Shown piece by piece: positions 17,159-26,225 of a stretch of 64,000 nucleotides of DNA (within the stretch, counting starts at the first letter, position 1; each line of letters begins with the position of its first letter). The DNA is from JAAYOS01 sp050950785 (GTDB lineage: Bacteria; Bacillota; Clostridia; Oscillospirales; JAAYOS01). Both the position numbers and the translations under genes were made by a program. Below the pieces are notes generated by a model. That model searched no databases. It saw nothing but the letters and a program-made list of their open reading frames with translations, and was not told where the DNA came from. The stretch covers positions 1 to 64,000 of the forward strand of contig JBMNIG010000027.1 of assembly GCA_050950785.1 (NCBI GenBank), read 5' to 3'.

Positions 17159-17160
17159 CT

Positions 17161-17212
17161 TGGTCCGAGTGACTGGATTTGAACCAGCGGCCTCTTGAAC
17201 CCCATTCAAGAG
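17161..17212 (-). other. 3' part of tRNA-Pro(GGG): attachment-site core
   Basis: On the minus strand the sequence reads anticodon arm, 5-nt variable loop AGGCC, T-arm GCTGG-TTCAAAT-CCAGT, acceptor strand CACTCGG, discriminator A and CCA. The anticodon loop ATGGGGT gives anticodon GGG with G37 and an A32-U38 pair, which is characteristic of tRNA-Pro(GGG); G72/A73 also fit Pro. The D-arm and 5' acceptor strand are absent, so it is not a functional tRNA. The anticodon arm is an 8-bp inverted repeat around 5 bp (17192-17212), as expected for a tyrosine recombinase crossover site. Confidence 0.8.
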
Positions 17213-17345
17213 GCTAAAATTTTGGCAAATATTACAATTAACATGTCGTGCCTTGTCGCATTATGGTAATAATTGGCGCTTGTATTAATTGGTTGCATCA
17301 TATAAAATGAAAATCGGTAATGATAATTGCATAGTAGACAGTCTT

Positions 17346-17412
17346 CCAATATAATTCGGACAATATGGGTCCGAAGTCTCTACCGAACAGCCGTTATTTG
17401 TTCGACTATTGG
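17346..17412 (+). promoter_or_regulatory. Purine riboswitch, guanine/hypoxanthine class
   Basis: P1 is CCAATA/TATTGG (17346-17351 with 17407-17412). The core has AATATGG, GTCTCTACC, GAACAGCCG and the 3' CGACTAT. The C in GACTAT (equivalent to C74) marks guanine/hypoxanthine rather than adenine specificity. It precedes an NCS2 purine permease. Confidence 0.9.
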
Positions 17413-17491
17413 AGTTAAGCATTATTGCGCCATAATCCTCAAAAGGGACATGGCGTGATGTTGTTTGTCTCCTTTATAATAGTTGAAATTT

Positions 17492-17525
17492 ACGGCGGTG
17501 GTTGTAACAGACCCCGTCCTTTTTA
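17492..17525 (+). terminator. Expression-platform terminator of the purine riboswitch
   Basis: ACGG(C)GGT (17492-17499) pairs with ACCCCGT (17511-17517) past one bulge, then CCTTTTT. The stem is short, so this is a reasonable but not strong call. It should form when purine is bound. Confidence 0.5.
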
Positions 17526-17572
17526 TATTTGAAACTGTCGCAACTTGTTGTTAGGGGAGGAAATTAATTATC

Positions 17573-18928
17573 ATGGAGAAATTTTTCAAGCTCAAGGAAA
17601 ACGGCACTAAAGTCTCCACAGAAATTATTGCGGGCTTTACTACATTCTTCACGATGGCATATATCATCGTTGTAAATCCCTCAATACTCAGTCAGGCCGG
17701 AATGGAATGGGGCGCTGTATTTCTAGCTACCATTATTGCAGCAATTGCCGGTACATTGGTAATGGGTCTTATAGCTAACGTTCCATATGCACAGGCTCCT
17801 GGTATGGGTCTAAACGCATTTTTTGTTTACACAGTATGCTTTACTCTTAATTTTACATGGCAGCAAGCCCTCTCAATGGTATTTCTCTGCGGTGTGATAA
17901 ACATTCTCATTACGATCACTAAAGTTCGTAAACACATCATCAAATCTATTCCACAAAGTCTGCAAAATGCCATTGGCGGAGGAATCGGCATATTCGTAGC
18001 CTATATTGGTTTTCTGAATGTCGGTATAATCAACTTTGACGCAGGCGTTCCTGCACTTGCTACTCTCAACACTCCTTCGTTGTGGCTGTTTCTTATTGGT
18101 TTAGCACTGACAATCGTTCTCCTAGTACTAAAAGTAAAGGGTGCCATCCTGTTGAGCATCATTGTTACAGCACTTATTGGCATACCGATGGGTGTGACTT
18201 CAACTTCTGATCCAATCAGTTTTTCTGAAGCCGTATCAGTACTTCCGACAACAGTTGGCGTGATCTTTACAAGTGAAGGTATCCCATCATTGTTCAACGA
18301 TCTTTCAAAATTGCCACTTGTTCTGATTACAATTCTTTCATTCAGCCTTTCTGATACATTTGACACAATCGGAACTTTCATTGGAACCGGACGCAGCAGC
18401 GGCATCTTCAGTGAAGAGGATGAAAAAGCAATGTTCTCAAGCTCCGGGTTCAAATCCAAAATGGACAAGGCTCTGTTTGCTGACTCAGTTGCTACTTCCA
18501 TCGGCGCTGTTGTTGGAACATCCAACACTACTACTTATGTTGAAAGTGCTGCCGGTATAGGTGCAGGTGGCCGTACAGGTCTTACAAGTGTTGTCGTAGC
18601 GATCCTTTTTGCTGTAAGCGCATTTCTTGCTACCTTTGTTAGTGCCATTCCTAATGCAGCTACAGCTCCCGCTCTTGTTGCAGTAGGTGTAATGATGCTC
18701 TCAGCATTCAAAGAAATTGAATGGAACGAGCTTAGCGAAGCTATTCCTGCATTCTTCGCAGGTATCTTCATGGCACTTTGCTACAGCATCTCATACGGAA
18801 TTGCTGCAGGATTCATCTTCTACTGTGTCGTTAAGATTTGTAAGGGACAAATCAAGGAAATACATCCAATCATTTGGGTATCTTCCGGATTGTTCATTCT
18901 GAACTTTATACTTCTTACATTGATCTAA
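17573..18928 (+). CDS. pbuG: NCS2-family purine (guanine/hypoxanthine) permease
   Basis: 451 residues, about 12-14 membrane segments. Family signatures are EIIAGFTTFFTMAYIIVVNP at the start, GMGLNAFF, QNAIGGGIGIF, and DTFDTIGTFIGTGR near 270. This is the AzgA/PbuG/PbuO branch of proton-driven purine importers. GGGGAGG lies before the ATG. The guanine-type riboswitch upstream supports guanine or hypoxanthine as substrate and repression when purines are plentiful. Paralogues PbuG and PbuO cannot be separated by eye. Confidence 0.85.
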   Translation: MEKFFKLKENGTKVSTEIIAGFTTFFTMAYIIVVNPSILSQAGMEWGAVFLATIIAAIAGTLVMGLIANVPYAQAPGMGLNAFFVYTVCFTLNFTWQQALSMVFLCGVINILITITKVRKHIIKSIPQSLQNAIGGGIGIFVAYIGFLNVGIINFDAGVPALATLNTPSLWLFLIGLALTIVLLVLKVKGAILLSIIVTALIGIPMGVTSTSDPISFSEAVSVLPTTVGVIFTSEGIPSLFNDLSKLPLVLITILSFSLSDTFDTIGTFIGTGRSSGIFSEEDEKAMFSSSGFKSKMDKALFADSVATSIGAVVGTSNTTTYVESAAGIGAGGRTGLTSVVVAILFAVSAFLATFVSAIPNAATAPALVAVGVMMLSAFKEIEWNELSEAIPAFFAGIFMALCYSISYGIAAGFIFYCVVKICKGQIKEIHPIIWVSSGLFILNFILLTLI

Positions 18929-19010
18929 CGGTAAGATATTATAATAGTTACTGCTTGAGTCACTTGCTTTAATTGAATATTTCAAGTGATCAACATTCAT
19001 CAAAGATAAT

Positions 19011-19056
19011 AGACCAGTCATTTACAAGCATAAGTCTTGTAGTGACTGGTCTTTTT
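19011..19056 (+). terminator. Terminator after the purine permease
   Basis: AGACCAGTCA (19011-19020) pairs with TGACTGGTCT (19043-19052), a perfect 10-bp stem, then TTTT. The MFS gene converges from the right. Confidence 0.85.
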
Positions 19057-19125
19057 GCTAAATTCGATTCACCCCGAGACAAAAGGGGATTTGAAACATT
19101 CAATGATGTAAACGTGGGAGCAAAA

Positions 19126-20412
19126 TCAATCCTCTACATCAAACGCTTCAAGCTTTGACTGAGGAGGCTCGGGTCTGCTATCACCATGGCGGACAAGGAT
19201 CATCGTTATAAATGAGAGTGCTACAAATAGCGCACCATATGGGAAAAGATATTTATATCCCATAAACTCAAGAACTGCGCCGGAAAGAATCGGAGTTACA
19301 ATTTGTGCAGCCATAGAAAATGTGTAGTAGTATCCGGTGTATTTGCCCACATCTGACCCGCGGCTCATCTCAACAACCATGGGATACGAGTTTACATTGA
19401 TTGATGCCCACGCTATACCTGCAGTCACAAAAAACAGGAGAATAAGAGCGCTGAAGCTTTTAAAGAATGCAGCACAGGCAAATGAAAGGGCGAGCAGAAT
19501 AATGCCAAAGAGAATCACCTTTTTTCGACCGAAACGTGTTGCGGCTGCACCAACCGGAATATAAGAGATTATTGCTGCGACCTGCGCCACTATCAATGCG
19601 TATGCGAAAAGGCCACCTTCCAATCCCCAATAGACATTGGCATACTTAGAAAAAGCAGTGGTAATTGCGTTATAACCCATAAACCATAGAAAGATAGAAG
19701 CCAATATAAGTATCAATGACTTTCGTACAGGCTTGCTCAATTTTTGACCAGCCTGTTTTTCTTTATCGGTATTTACCTCAGACTCATCATCACCATACTG
19801 CCTACGTATTTGATCTTTTAGCTTGTTTTCTTTGATAGTTAAAAATAGTACGGTAATGCATATTAACATAATAGCGGCTATTGTAACGTAGAGAGGGATG
19901 TAGTTTGGACGATCGACCTTTGGAACCATAACTGCTATCAGTCCAAGAGTTATGATTCCTCCGACAGCGCCCATCAGGTTAATAATAGCATTGGCTTTTG
20001 ATCTCAGTGGTTTTGGAGTGACATCAGGCATAAGGGCGACAGCAGGTGAACGATAGGTGCTCATACTTAAAAGAACAGCGCCAAGTGCTATTGCAAAAAG
20101 TGTCAGGCTACGGATCCTGTCTGCTATTGGTAGAAGTACCATCAGGATCGTAGCTGCAATCGTTCCTCCAATTATAAACGGCATGCGACTTCCGATCCTC
20201 GTGTTTGTACGGTCGGAAAGCATACCGAATAGTGGCAACATAAAGAGTGCAAGGACATTATCAAGGGCCATGATAACGCCCGCAACTGTATCACTGATCT
20301 CAAATGTATTTTTGAGGATAAGGGGAACTATGCTGTCATAAAGCTGCCAGAATGCACAAATTGAGAGAAATGCAAAGCCAACAAGTATAGTTCTTCTAAC
20401 ATTAAGCTTCAC
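19126..20412 (-). CDS. Major facilitator superfamily transporter (SLC45/GPH-like)
   Basis: 428 residues, 12 membrane segments with a hydrophilic central loop (about 205-240, KLKDQIRRQYGDDESEVN). Motifs include FGMLSDRTNTRIGSRMPFI and RFGRKKVILFG. The first half resembles the glycoside-pentoside-hexuronide and SLC45-type sugar transporters; substrate unknown. The GTG start follows GGGAGG. It is 5 bases from the glycerophosphodiesterase gene upstream on the same strand, so the two form an operon, which may hint at import of a glycerophosphodiester or sugar ligand. Confidence 0.85.
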   Translation of the reverse strand: MKLNVRRTILVGFAFLSICAFWQLYDSIVPLILKNTFEISDTVAGVIMALDNVLALFMLPLFGMLSDRTNTRIGSRMPFIIGGTIAATILMVLLPIADRIRSLTLFAIALGAVLLSMSTYRSPAVALMPDVTPKPLRSKANAIINLMGAVGGIITLGLIAVMVPKVDRPNYIPLYVTIAAIMLICITVLFLTIKENKLKDQIRRQYGDDESEVNTDKEKQAGQKLSKPVRKSLILILASIFLWFMGYNAITTAFSKYANVYWGLEGGLFAYALIVAQVAAIISYIPVGAAATRFGRKKVILFGIILLALSFACAAFFKSFSALILLFFVTAGIAWASINVNSYPMVVEMSRGSDVGKYTGYYYTFSMAAQIVTPILSGAVLEFMGYKYLFPYGALFVALSFITMILVRHGDSRPEPPQSKLEAFDVED

Positions 20413-20417
20413 TTGTC

Positions 20418-21143
20418 TTACCTCCCTAATACTTCCAAAGCCGTTTTTGGTACATCAGTTATCAGCGCGTCAACTCCCGCTTCAATCAGAATACGCATCA
20501 CATAAGGGTCGTTTACCGTCCAGGGATGAATCAAAACACCGGATCTCTTACAACCCTCAATGGTTCCCGGGACCATGAGCGTAGGATAAAAAGGATGTAT
20601 AGCGTTTGCGCGGACATGCTGGGCGTAGAGGTGTGGGTCGATCAGTGCTTCATTATAGAGTAGGCCTATTTTAACTTTCGGTTCGATTTCTCTTAAAATC
20701 TTCAGGCTGTAATGATTGAAAGAAGAATAGAGTATTCTGTCGCTCATACCGCACTTTTCAGCAAGTCTTATCAGTTTCTGCTCAATTCCGTGGTAGATAG
20801 TTGTACCGGACTTTATCTCCACATTTATAGTCAGTCCGGTAGGTTTTATAAGGTCGTAGACTTCTGCAAGTGTTGGTATACGGGCAGGAGAGTACTTAGG
20901 AAATCCTTTAGAAAAATCAAGTGCCTTTAGCTCCGCCAAAGTTTTTCTTGCAATCAATCCCGTTCCGTTTGAAACCCGCTCGAGACTGTCGTCGTGGGCC
21001 ACTACGATCTGGCCGTCTGCAGTCATGTGCACGTCGAGTTCAATGCCGTCAGCCCTCTGTTCCGCCGCCAGCCAAAAGGCCTCAAGGGTGTTCTCAGGTG
21101 CCTCGGTTCTGGATCCTCGATGTGCCCAAATAAGAGTTTTCAT
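20418..21143 (-). CDS. ugpQ: Glycerophosphodiester phosphodiesterase
   Basis: 241 residues, GDPD family TIM barrel. AHRGSRTEAPENT (7-19) carries the catalytic His, ELDVHMTADGQIVVAHDD (about 35-52) the metal-binding Glu/Asp and second His, and NVEIKS near 107 a further metal ligand. It cleaves glycerophosphodiesters to glycerol-3-phosphate and an alcohol. The absence of a signal peptide points to a cytoplasmic UgpQ-like enzyme. AAAAGGGG precedes the ATG. It is the first gene of the operon with the MFS transporter. The 323 bases upstream to spoIIGA hold the promoter region of both. Confidence 0.9.
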   Translation of the reverse strand: MKTLIWAHRGSRTEAPENTLEAFWLAAEQRADGIELDVHMTADGQIVVAHDDSLERVSNGTGLIARKTLAELKALDFSKGFPKYSPARIPTLAEVYDLIKPTGLTINVEIKSGTTIYHGIEQKLIRLAEKCGMSDRILYSSFNHYSLKILREIEPKVKIGLLYNEALIDPHLYAQHVRANAIHPFYPTLMVPGTIEGCKRSGVLIHPWTVNDPYVMRILIEAGVDALITDVPKTALEVLGR

Positions 21144-21302
21144 ACTAACCCCTTTTCTCCGGTATTTCTTTGTTGGTGCGCAGGCAAGTATACCGGTATC
21201 TTACCGCGTTATATTTCATAAACACCAACATACAAAAAGTATAACATATGATTTGTGTATATTCCAATAATTTGTGAGTTGATATGATGAAATTCTATTC
21301 TG

Positions 21303-21316
21303 TTTGTCGGAACAAA
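21303..21316 (+). promoter_or_regulatory. Palindrome resembling a Spo0A box upstream of spoIIGA
   Basis: TTTGTCGGAACAAA is palindromic and close to the Spo0A box (TGTCGAA). spoIIGA-sigE is a known Spo0A target. This is a weak sequence match only. Confidence 0.3.
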
Positions 21317-21466
21317 TCTGTTTTACACGTCATAGCATATAATCTTTTTTTGAAGCCTTTATTTGTACGACAGCATTCTTATATTCACATAGATATAATA
21401 TGAGGCAACGGTACAGGCATTTCCGATGGAGTGATCGGCAATCAGAGTAAGGATGGTTGCATCAAG

Positions 21467-22348
21467 ATGAAGGTCGTATACATAGATTCTGTTTTTTTTA
21501 TTAATTTTGCCGTCAACTACCTTATGCTTCTGGCATCAGCTAAATTTTCAGGTTTGCCGTATAGAAGGGGCAGACTTCTATTGTCGGCTATTGTTGGTGG
21601 TGCTTATAGTGTTCTTGTCTGTATTCCAAGACTAAGTGATTTATCATCGGCTGTCTTCAAAATATTGGCTGCTGCGATCATGGTCCTTATTGGATTTGGG
21701 TATGTGAATCTAAGAAGATACATAAAATATATGCTCTTATTTGTGTTGATATCAGTTGTGTTTGGCGGCGGTGTGTTTGCAATATACATAGCCAATGGTG
21801 GAGCGGTAGATGATTTTGGTGATAATATTTTATATTCACGTATCTCGCCGAATGTGCTTATTATATCTGTCCTTATATGCTACGGACTGATAAGTATTTT
21901 CTTTTCCGGAATTGGTCGACATGGAGGCTCGAGTGGTGAGGTTGTGAAAATAGAGGTTTCACTAAATGCAAAAAAGATATCAATATCTGCACTTGTGGAT
22001 ACGGGAAACACATTGTATGATCCGATATCACGAGCGGGTGTGCTGATTGCTGAGGTTGACGCTGTCAGAGATCTCTTCCCATCAAGTGTACAAGGTCTAA
22101 TGGATAAAAATCTTGTATCAGATCCGCAGGCACTGTTGATAATATCGGAGGTTGACAGTAATTTGGCACGTCGATTTAGGCTTATCCCATTTAGAGCAGT
22201 CGGGTTGGAAAGCGGACTCTTACTTGCATTCCGACCGGACATGGTCAAAGTTGAAGGTAGGGAACAAAGGGAAATGTTAATTGCACTATCTCCAAATGCT
22301 CTATCTGAAGGTGCAGGATATTGTGCGTTAGTGGGCTCAGTTAATTAA
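21467..22348 (+). CDS. spoIIGA: SpoIIGA, sporulation sigma-E processing protease
   Basis: 293 residues. The N-terminal half has about five membrane segments (1-150). The C-terminal half is an aspartic-protease-like domain with Asp178 in LVDTGNTLYDPIS. SpoIIGA removes the pro-sequence of sigma-E at the forespore septum after a signal from SpoIIR. The start at ATG 21467 follows AAGGATGG; a longer frame has no ribosome site. sigE starts 42 bases downstream, the standard order. Confidence 0.95.
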   Translation: MKVVYIDSVFFINFAVNYLMLLASAKFSGLPYRRGRLLLSAIVGGAYSVLVCIPRLSDLSSAVFKILAAAIMVLIGFGYVNLRRYIKYMLLFVLISVVFGGGVFAIYIANGGAVDDFGDNILYSRISPNVLIISVLICYGLISIFFSGIGRHGGSSGEVVKIEVSLNAKKISISALVDTGNTLYDPISRAGVLIAEVDAVRDLFPSSVQGLMDKNLVSDPQALLIISEVDSNLARRFRLIPFRAVGLESGLLLAFRPDMVKVEGREQREMLIALSPNALSEGAGYCALVGSVN

Positions 22349-22390
22349 CTTATTAAGTTATAAATAGGCTCAGGAAAGGGAGGAGAATAA

Positions 22391-23122
22391 ATGCATAGGG
22401 TGAAAAGGTGGAAGCTGGCAATAAAAATAGCCTTTTTCAGGGCAGTTGGAAGAGTGTTTGCCCGACGTTGGTCAAAGGTCATGTACATTGGGGGTTCGGA
22501 AACACTGCCTCCGCCATTAACGGCGGAGGAAGAGGCTTACCTTATAAGCAGGTTTACCGAAGGGGGCGAAGGTATTCGCCGGGCGCTGATCGAGCATAAC
22601 CTTCGACTTGTGGTTTACATAGCAAAACGATTTGACAACACCGGTATCAATATTGAGGATCTAATATCCATTGGAACTATAGGACTAATTAAAGCGATCA
22701 ATACATACAAGCCGGACAAAGGCATAAAGCTTGCCACCTATGCGTCACGCTGCATTGAAAATGAAATCCTCATGCATTTGAGAAAAACGGCACCACAGCG
22801 CAGTGAAATTTCGATAGACGAGCCATTAAATACCGACTGGGACGGTAATGAGTTGCTGCTAAGCGATGTGCTCGGAACGGAAGCCGATATTATCATGCGG
22901 CCGATAGAGGATGAGGCTGATAGACAATTGCTTAGAAAAGCACTTGAAAGACTCTCTAAAAGAGAGCGTGATATAATAGTGATGCGCTTTGGGTTGGATG
23001 GAATGAAGGAAAGAACGCAGAAGGAAGTTGCTGATATGATGGGGATCTCTCAGTCATATATATCCCGGCTGGAAAAAAAGATAATTTTGCGGTTGAGACG
23101 TGAAATGAATAGAATAATGTAA
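22391..23122 (+). CDS. sigE: RNA polymerase sigma-E factor (mother cell, early)
   Basis: 243 residues, including an N-terminal hydrophobic pro-sequence (about 1-27) that is cleaved by SpoIIGA. Region 2 has RRALIEHNLRLVVYIAKRF and LISIGTIGLIKAINTY; region 4 has RERDIIVMRFGLDG and the HTH TQKEVADMMGISQSYISRLE. GGGAGG lies before the ATG. In many Firmicutes sigG follows; here the next gene is an acetyltransferase. Confidence 0.97.
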   Translation: MHRVKRWKLAIKIAFFRAVGRVFARRWSKVMYIGGSETLPPPLTAEEEAYLISRFTEGGEGIRRALIEHNLRLVVYIAKRFDNTGINIEDLISIGTIGLIKAINTYKPDKGIKLATYASRCIENEILMHLRKTAPQRSEISIDEPLNTDWDGNELLLSDVLGTEADIIMRPIEDEADRQLLRKALERLSKRERDIIVMRFGLDGMKERTQKEVADMMGISQSYISRLEKKIILRLRREMNRIM

Positions 23123-23191
23123 AACACTCTGGACAAATTTACTATTAATATATATTATATAGAAAAAGCAAAGGTCTACGGAGGAATGCCG

Positions 23192-23779
23192 TTGCGAATA
23201 AAAACCAGTAGATTAGAAATTATACCGTATAGCAGGTCACAGTTGGAGCGGGTCATAGATGATCCGGCCGGAGTTGCTCGTGAGATCGGTGCGATATATG
23301 GAACAGTTCCATATGACATAAGGGAGACTCAACGCAATCTCTATGCCATGAAACTCAGGATCATCGATATGAAACCGGAGGCATGGCTATTTGCCACGGC
23401 TTGGCAGATAGTGTCACGTTACAGTCGATTGATCGTTGGTGAAATTGGATTTAAAGGAATCCATCCCAAGGGTGAAGTCGAGTTGGGTTATACTACAAGA
23501 TATGAGCACCGCTGTCGAGGAATAATGACTGAAGCTGTTAGTGAAATTTGTCATTTTGCTTTTGAGCAGGATCAGTTTTCGATTAAAATCGTTTCAGCCC
23601 TGACACTGCCCGGGAATCTCGCATCAGAGGCTGTACTGAAAAACAATGGTTTTATCAAACAAGGGACTCAGTTTGGTAAAAACTATTGGGTTATGACTTA
23701 TAACAGTTATTTTATTGACAGAATTCGAATGAATGGAGAAATCAACAAATATGGCTCAGAACCTAAATGCAGATATTAA
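23192..23779 (+). CDS. GNAT-family N-acetyltransferase (RimJ/RimL-like)
   Basis: About 195 residues. The start MRIKTSRLEIIPYS, the central VGEIGFKGIHPKGEVELGYT and the C-terminal NLASEAVLKNNGFIKQG are typical of the RimJ/RimL-type GNAT fold that uses acetyl-CoA. The expected R/Q-x-x-G-x-A loop is replaced by HRCRGIMTEAV, which still fits. TTG 23192 is preferred because GGAGGA lies 6 bases before it; ATG 23186 is too near. Substrate unknown. It overlaps the start of lon. Confidence 0.8.
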   Translation: MRIKTSRLEIIPYSRSQLERVIDDPAGVAREIGAIYGTVPYDIRETQRNLYAMKLRIIDMKPEAWLFATAWQIVSRYSRLIVGEIGFKGIHPKGEVELGYTTRYEHRCRGIMTEAVSEICHFAFEQDQFSIKIVSALTLPGNLASEAVLKNNGFIKQGTQFGKNYWVMTYNSYFIDRIRMNGEINKYGSEPKCRY

Positions 23780-26225
23780 TACAACTGAAAATAAATCCAC
23801 TGTCATGCCCATGCTGGCATTGAGGGGACTTACAGTCTTTCCCAATATGATACTGCACTTTGACGTGGGAAGAGAAAAGTCGGTAAGAGCTCTTGATCAG
23901 TGCATGCTTGAAGGGCAGACAATCTTTCTTGTGACACAGAAGGATATACGTGTTGAAGACCCGGGGATGGATGATCTATATCAGGTGGGAACAGTCTCCA
24001 GAGTCAGGCAGATGTTCAAGCTCCCCGGTGATAATGTTAGATTGATCGTTGAGGGAAGTTATAGGGCAAGGCTAGTCGACATTATACAATCTGATAATTA
24101 CTTTGTTGCCGAAGTGGAACAGATGCAAGAAAAGGAAAGCGAGCGCTCTTCAAAGAAAAAGGAAGCCCTTGTCCGAGAAGCCCAGAGAGCATTTGAAGAA
24201 TATGCAGAAGCCGCCCCCAGAATGACAAACGAAGTACTCATCCAAGTGCTCTCATCGGATGAAGCAGGGTATCTGGCAGATTATATTACACAGAATATTT
24301 CTATTCGCCATACCGAAAAACAGGAAGTTCTTGAGATAATAGACAAGACCAAGCGCCTTGAGAAGGTGTGTGCAATCCTATATCGTGAAACCGAACTTCT
24401 TGAGCTTGAGGGAGAAATACAGACAAAGGTACGCGACCAGATAGTTAGACACCAGCGTGACTATTTTCTACGTGAGCAGTTGCGGGCAATCCAAAGTGAA
24501 CTTGGCGAATCAGTTGAACATAGAAGCGAATACGACGAGTACGCTAAGAAAATAAAGGCATTACGACTCCCGGATGAACACGAAGAGAAATTACTAAAGG
24601 AAGCATCGAGACTTTCTAATATGCATCCCGGATCGGCGGAGGCAGCGGTGATCAGGACTTATCTTGACACATGCATTGAAGTTCCCTGGCACAAGATGAC
24701 AAAGGACAAGCTTGATATAGCTAGAGTATCTAAAAGACTAGACGCCGACCACTATGGACTTGAAAAGGTTAAAGAGAGGATCCTCGAATTTCTTTCCGTG
24801 AAAAAGCTGTCCCCTGAACTAAAAGGACAGATAATATGCCTTGTTGGACCACCCGGTGTCGGCAAGACATCTATAGCTACGTCAATAGCCCGGGCGATCA
24901 ATCGAAAATACGCAAGAATGTCTTTGGGTGGAGTAAGGGACGAAGCTGAGATTCGCGGTCACCGAAGGACATATGTAGGTGCTATGCCGGGGCGTATTAT
25001 CAATGCTGTCATTCAGGCAGGTAGTAAAAATCCGGTAATACTCATGGATGAGATAGATAAGCTGGGACACGACTTTAGAGGAGATCCGGCATCCGCACTG
25101 CTTGAAGTGCTTGACTCGGAGCAAAACAGCAGCTTCAGAGACCATTATCTTGAAATCCCATATGATCTGTCAGAAGTCCTGTTCATCACTACTGCAAATA
25201 CTTTGGACACTATTCCGCGGCCACTAATCGACCGAATGGAAGTAATTGAGCTTACAAGCTATACCGATGAAGAAAAACTTCAAATCGCAAAGCGTCATCT
25301 GTTATCAAAGCAGCTTAAAAAGCACGGACTGAACCGGCGTATGCTTAAATTCAACGATGATGCAATAAGGGAAATTATTGTCTGCTATACAAAGGAATCG
25401 GGAGTCCGGCAACTTGAGCGTGAGATTGCCGCCGTATGTAGAAAAGCGGCAAAACAAATTGCATTGGGCGAAGTTTCCAGTGTTTCGGTCACAGCTAATG
25501 CTGTTGAAAAATTCCTAGGTGTGCAAAAGTATAAACCTGAAAGATTGAAAAGAACGGATGAGGTTGGGGTAGTACACGGACTTGCTTGGACTTCGTCAGG
25601 TGGCGAGCTGTTGGAAGTCGAGGTCAGTATTGTTGACGGAACTGGAAAAGTAGAGTTGACCGGAAACCTGGGTGACGTAATGAAGGAGTCTGCAAAAGCG
25701 GCGATGACATATATCAGAAGTCGGGCTGAGACTCTCGAAATCGACCCGGATTTTTACAAGGATAAGGATATACATTTACACTTTCCTGAGGGAGCGATAC
25801 CAAAGGATGGCCCCTCCGCGGGAATAGCGATTACAACTGCTATTGTTTCGGCTCTTACCGGTGCACCTGTACGCGGAGATGTCGCCATGACAGGTGAGGT
25901 CACGATTCGCGGAAGGGTTTTGCCGATCGGTGGTCTCAAGGAAAAGACAATGGCGGCTTTTAGAAACGGCATTAAGACGGTTATACTACCAGCCACAAAC
26001 GAGTCCGATCTTGACGAGATCGATCCAACCGTTCGCAAGGCATTGCAGTTTGTTTTGGTGGACAACGCAGATTCGGTTTTAAAAGCGGCAATAGACTTTT
26101 CGCGTAGAACACAAAGAGTAGTCAAAAAGTCCAAAGCTGAGTCGGGCGACATGGACAACCCCCAAGGCTTTCCACATGAGTCTGACGAGGCAATGAGACC
26201 CATGGAGAGGCAGGTTCTTCAATGA
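23751..26225 (+). CDS. lon: ATP-dependent protease Lon
   Basis: 824 residues. The N-terminal LON substrate domain (about 20-215) is followed by a coiled coil, an AAA+ module with Walker A GPPGVGKT (366-373) and Walker B VILMDEID, and a C-terminal protease domain with the Ser689 (PKDGPSAG) and Lys732 (GGLKEK) dyad. It degrades misfolded and regulatory proteins in the cytoplasm. ATG 23751 is chosen because GGAGA lies upstream; ATG 23733 is in frame. The 4-base overlap with engB is the common lon-engB arrangement. Confidence 0.97.
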   Translation: MAQNLNADINTTENKSTVMPMLALRGLTVFPNMILHFDVGREKSVRALDQCMLEGQTIFLVTQKDIRVEDPGMDDLYQVGTVSRVRQMFKLPGDNVRLIVEGSYRARLVDIIQSDNYFVAEVEQMQEKESERSSKKKEALVREAQRAFEEYAEAAPRMTNEVLIQVLSSDEAGYLADYITQNISIRHTEKQEVLEIIDKTKRLEKVCAILYRETELLELEGEIQTKVRDQIVRHQRDYFLREQLRAIQSELGESVEHRSEYDEYAKKIKALRLPDEHEEKLLKEASRLSNMHPGSAEAAVIRTYLDTCIEVPWHKMTKDKLDIARVSKRLDADHYGLEKVKERILEFLSVKKLSPELKGQIICLVGPPGVGKTSIATSIARAINRKYARMSLGGVRDEAEIRGHRRTYVGAMPGRIINAVIQAGSKNPVILMDEIDKLGHDFRGDPASALLEVLDSEQNSSFRDHYLEIPYDLSEVLFITTANTLDTIPRPLIDRMEVIELTSYTDEEKLQIAKRHLLSKQLKKHGLNRRMLKFNDDAIREIIVCYTKESGVRQLEREIAAVCRKAAKQIALGEVSSVSVTANAVEKFLGVQKYKPERLKRTDEVGVVHGLAWTSSGGELLEVEVSIVDGTGKVELTGNLGDVMKESAKAAMTYIRSRAETLEIDPDFYKDKDIHLHFPEGAIPKDGPSAGIAITTAIVSALTGAPVRGDVAMTGEVTIRGRVLPIGGLKEKTMAAFRNGIKTVILPATNESDLDEIDPTVRKALQFVLVDNADSVLKAAIDFSRRTQRVVKKSKAESGDMDNPQGFPHESDEAMRPMERQVLQ

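Larger units (their letters stand above)
1..17212. mobile_element. Right part of an integrative element (genomic island) ending at a tRNA-Pro half-site
   Basis: Bases 1 to about 17,160 are clearly richer in G+C than everything to the right. They carry accessory cargo, regulators, a toxin-antitoxin pair, an IS and, at the right edge, a tyrosine integrase followed by direct repeats and a tRNA-Pro 3' fragment. That order (integrase, arm-type repeats, tRNA-derived core) is typical of tRNA-targeting islands. The left end is not in the window. No conjugation genes are visible, so whether it is an ICE, a mobilizable island or a remnant cannot be told. The boundary is inferred from composition and the att-like site. 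Confidence 0.7.
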
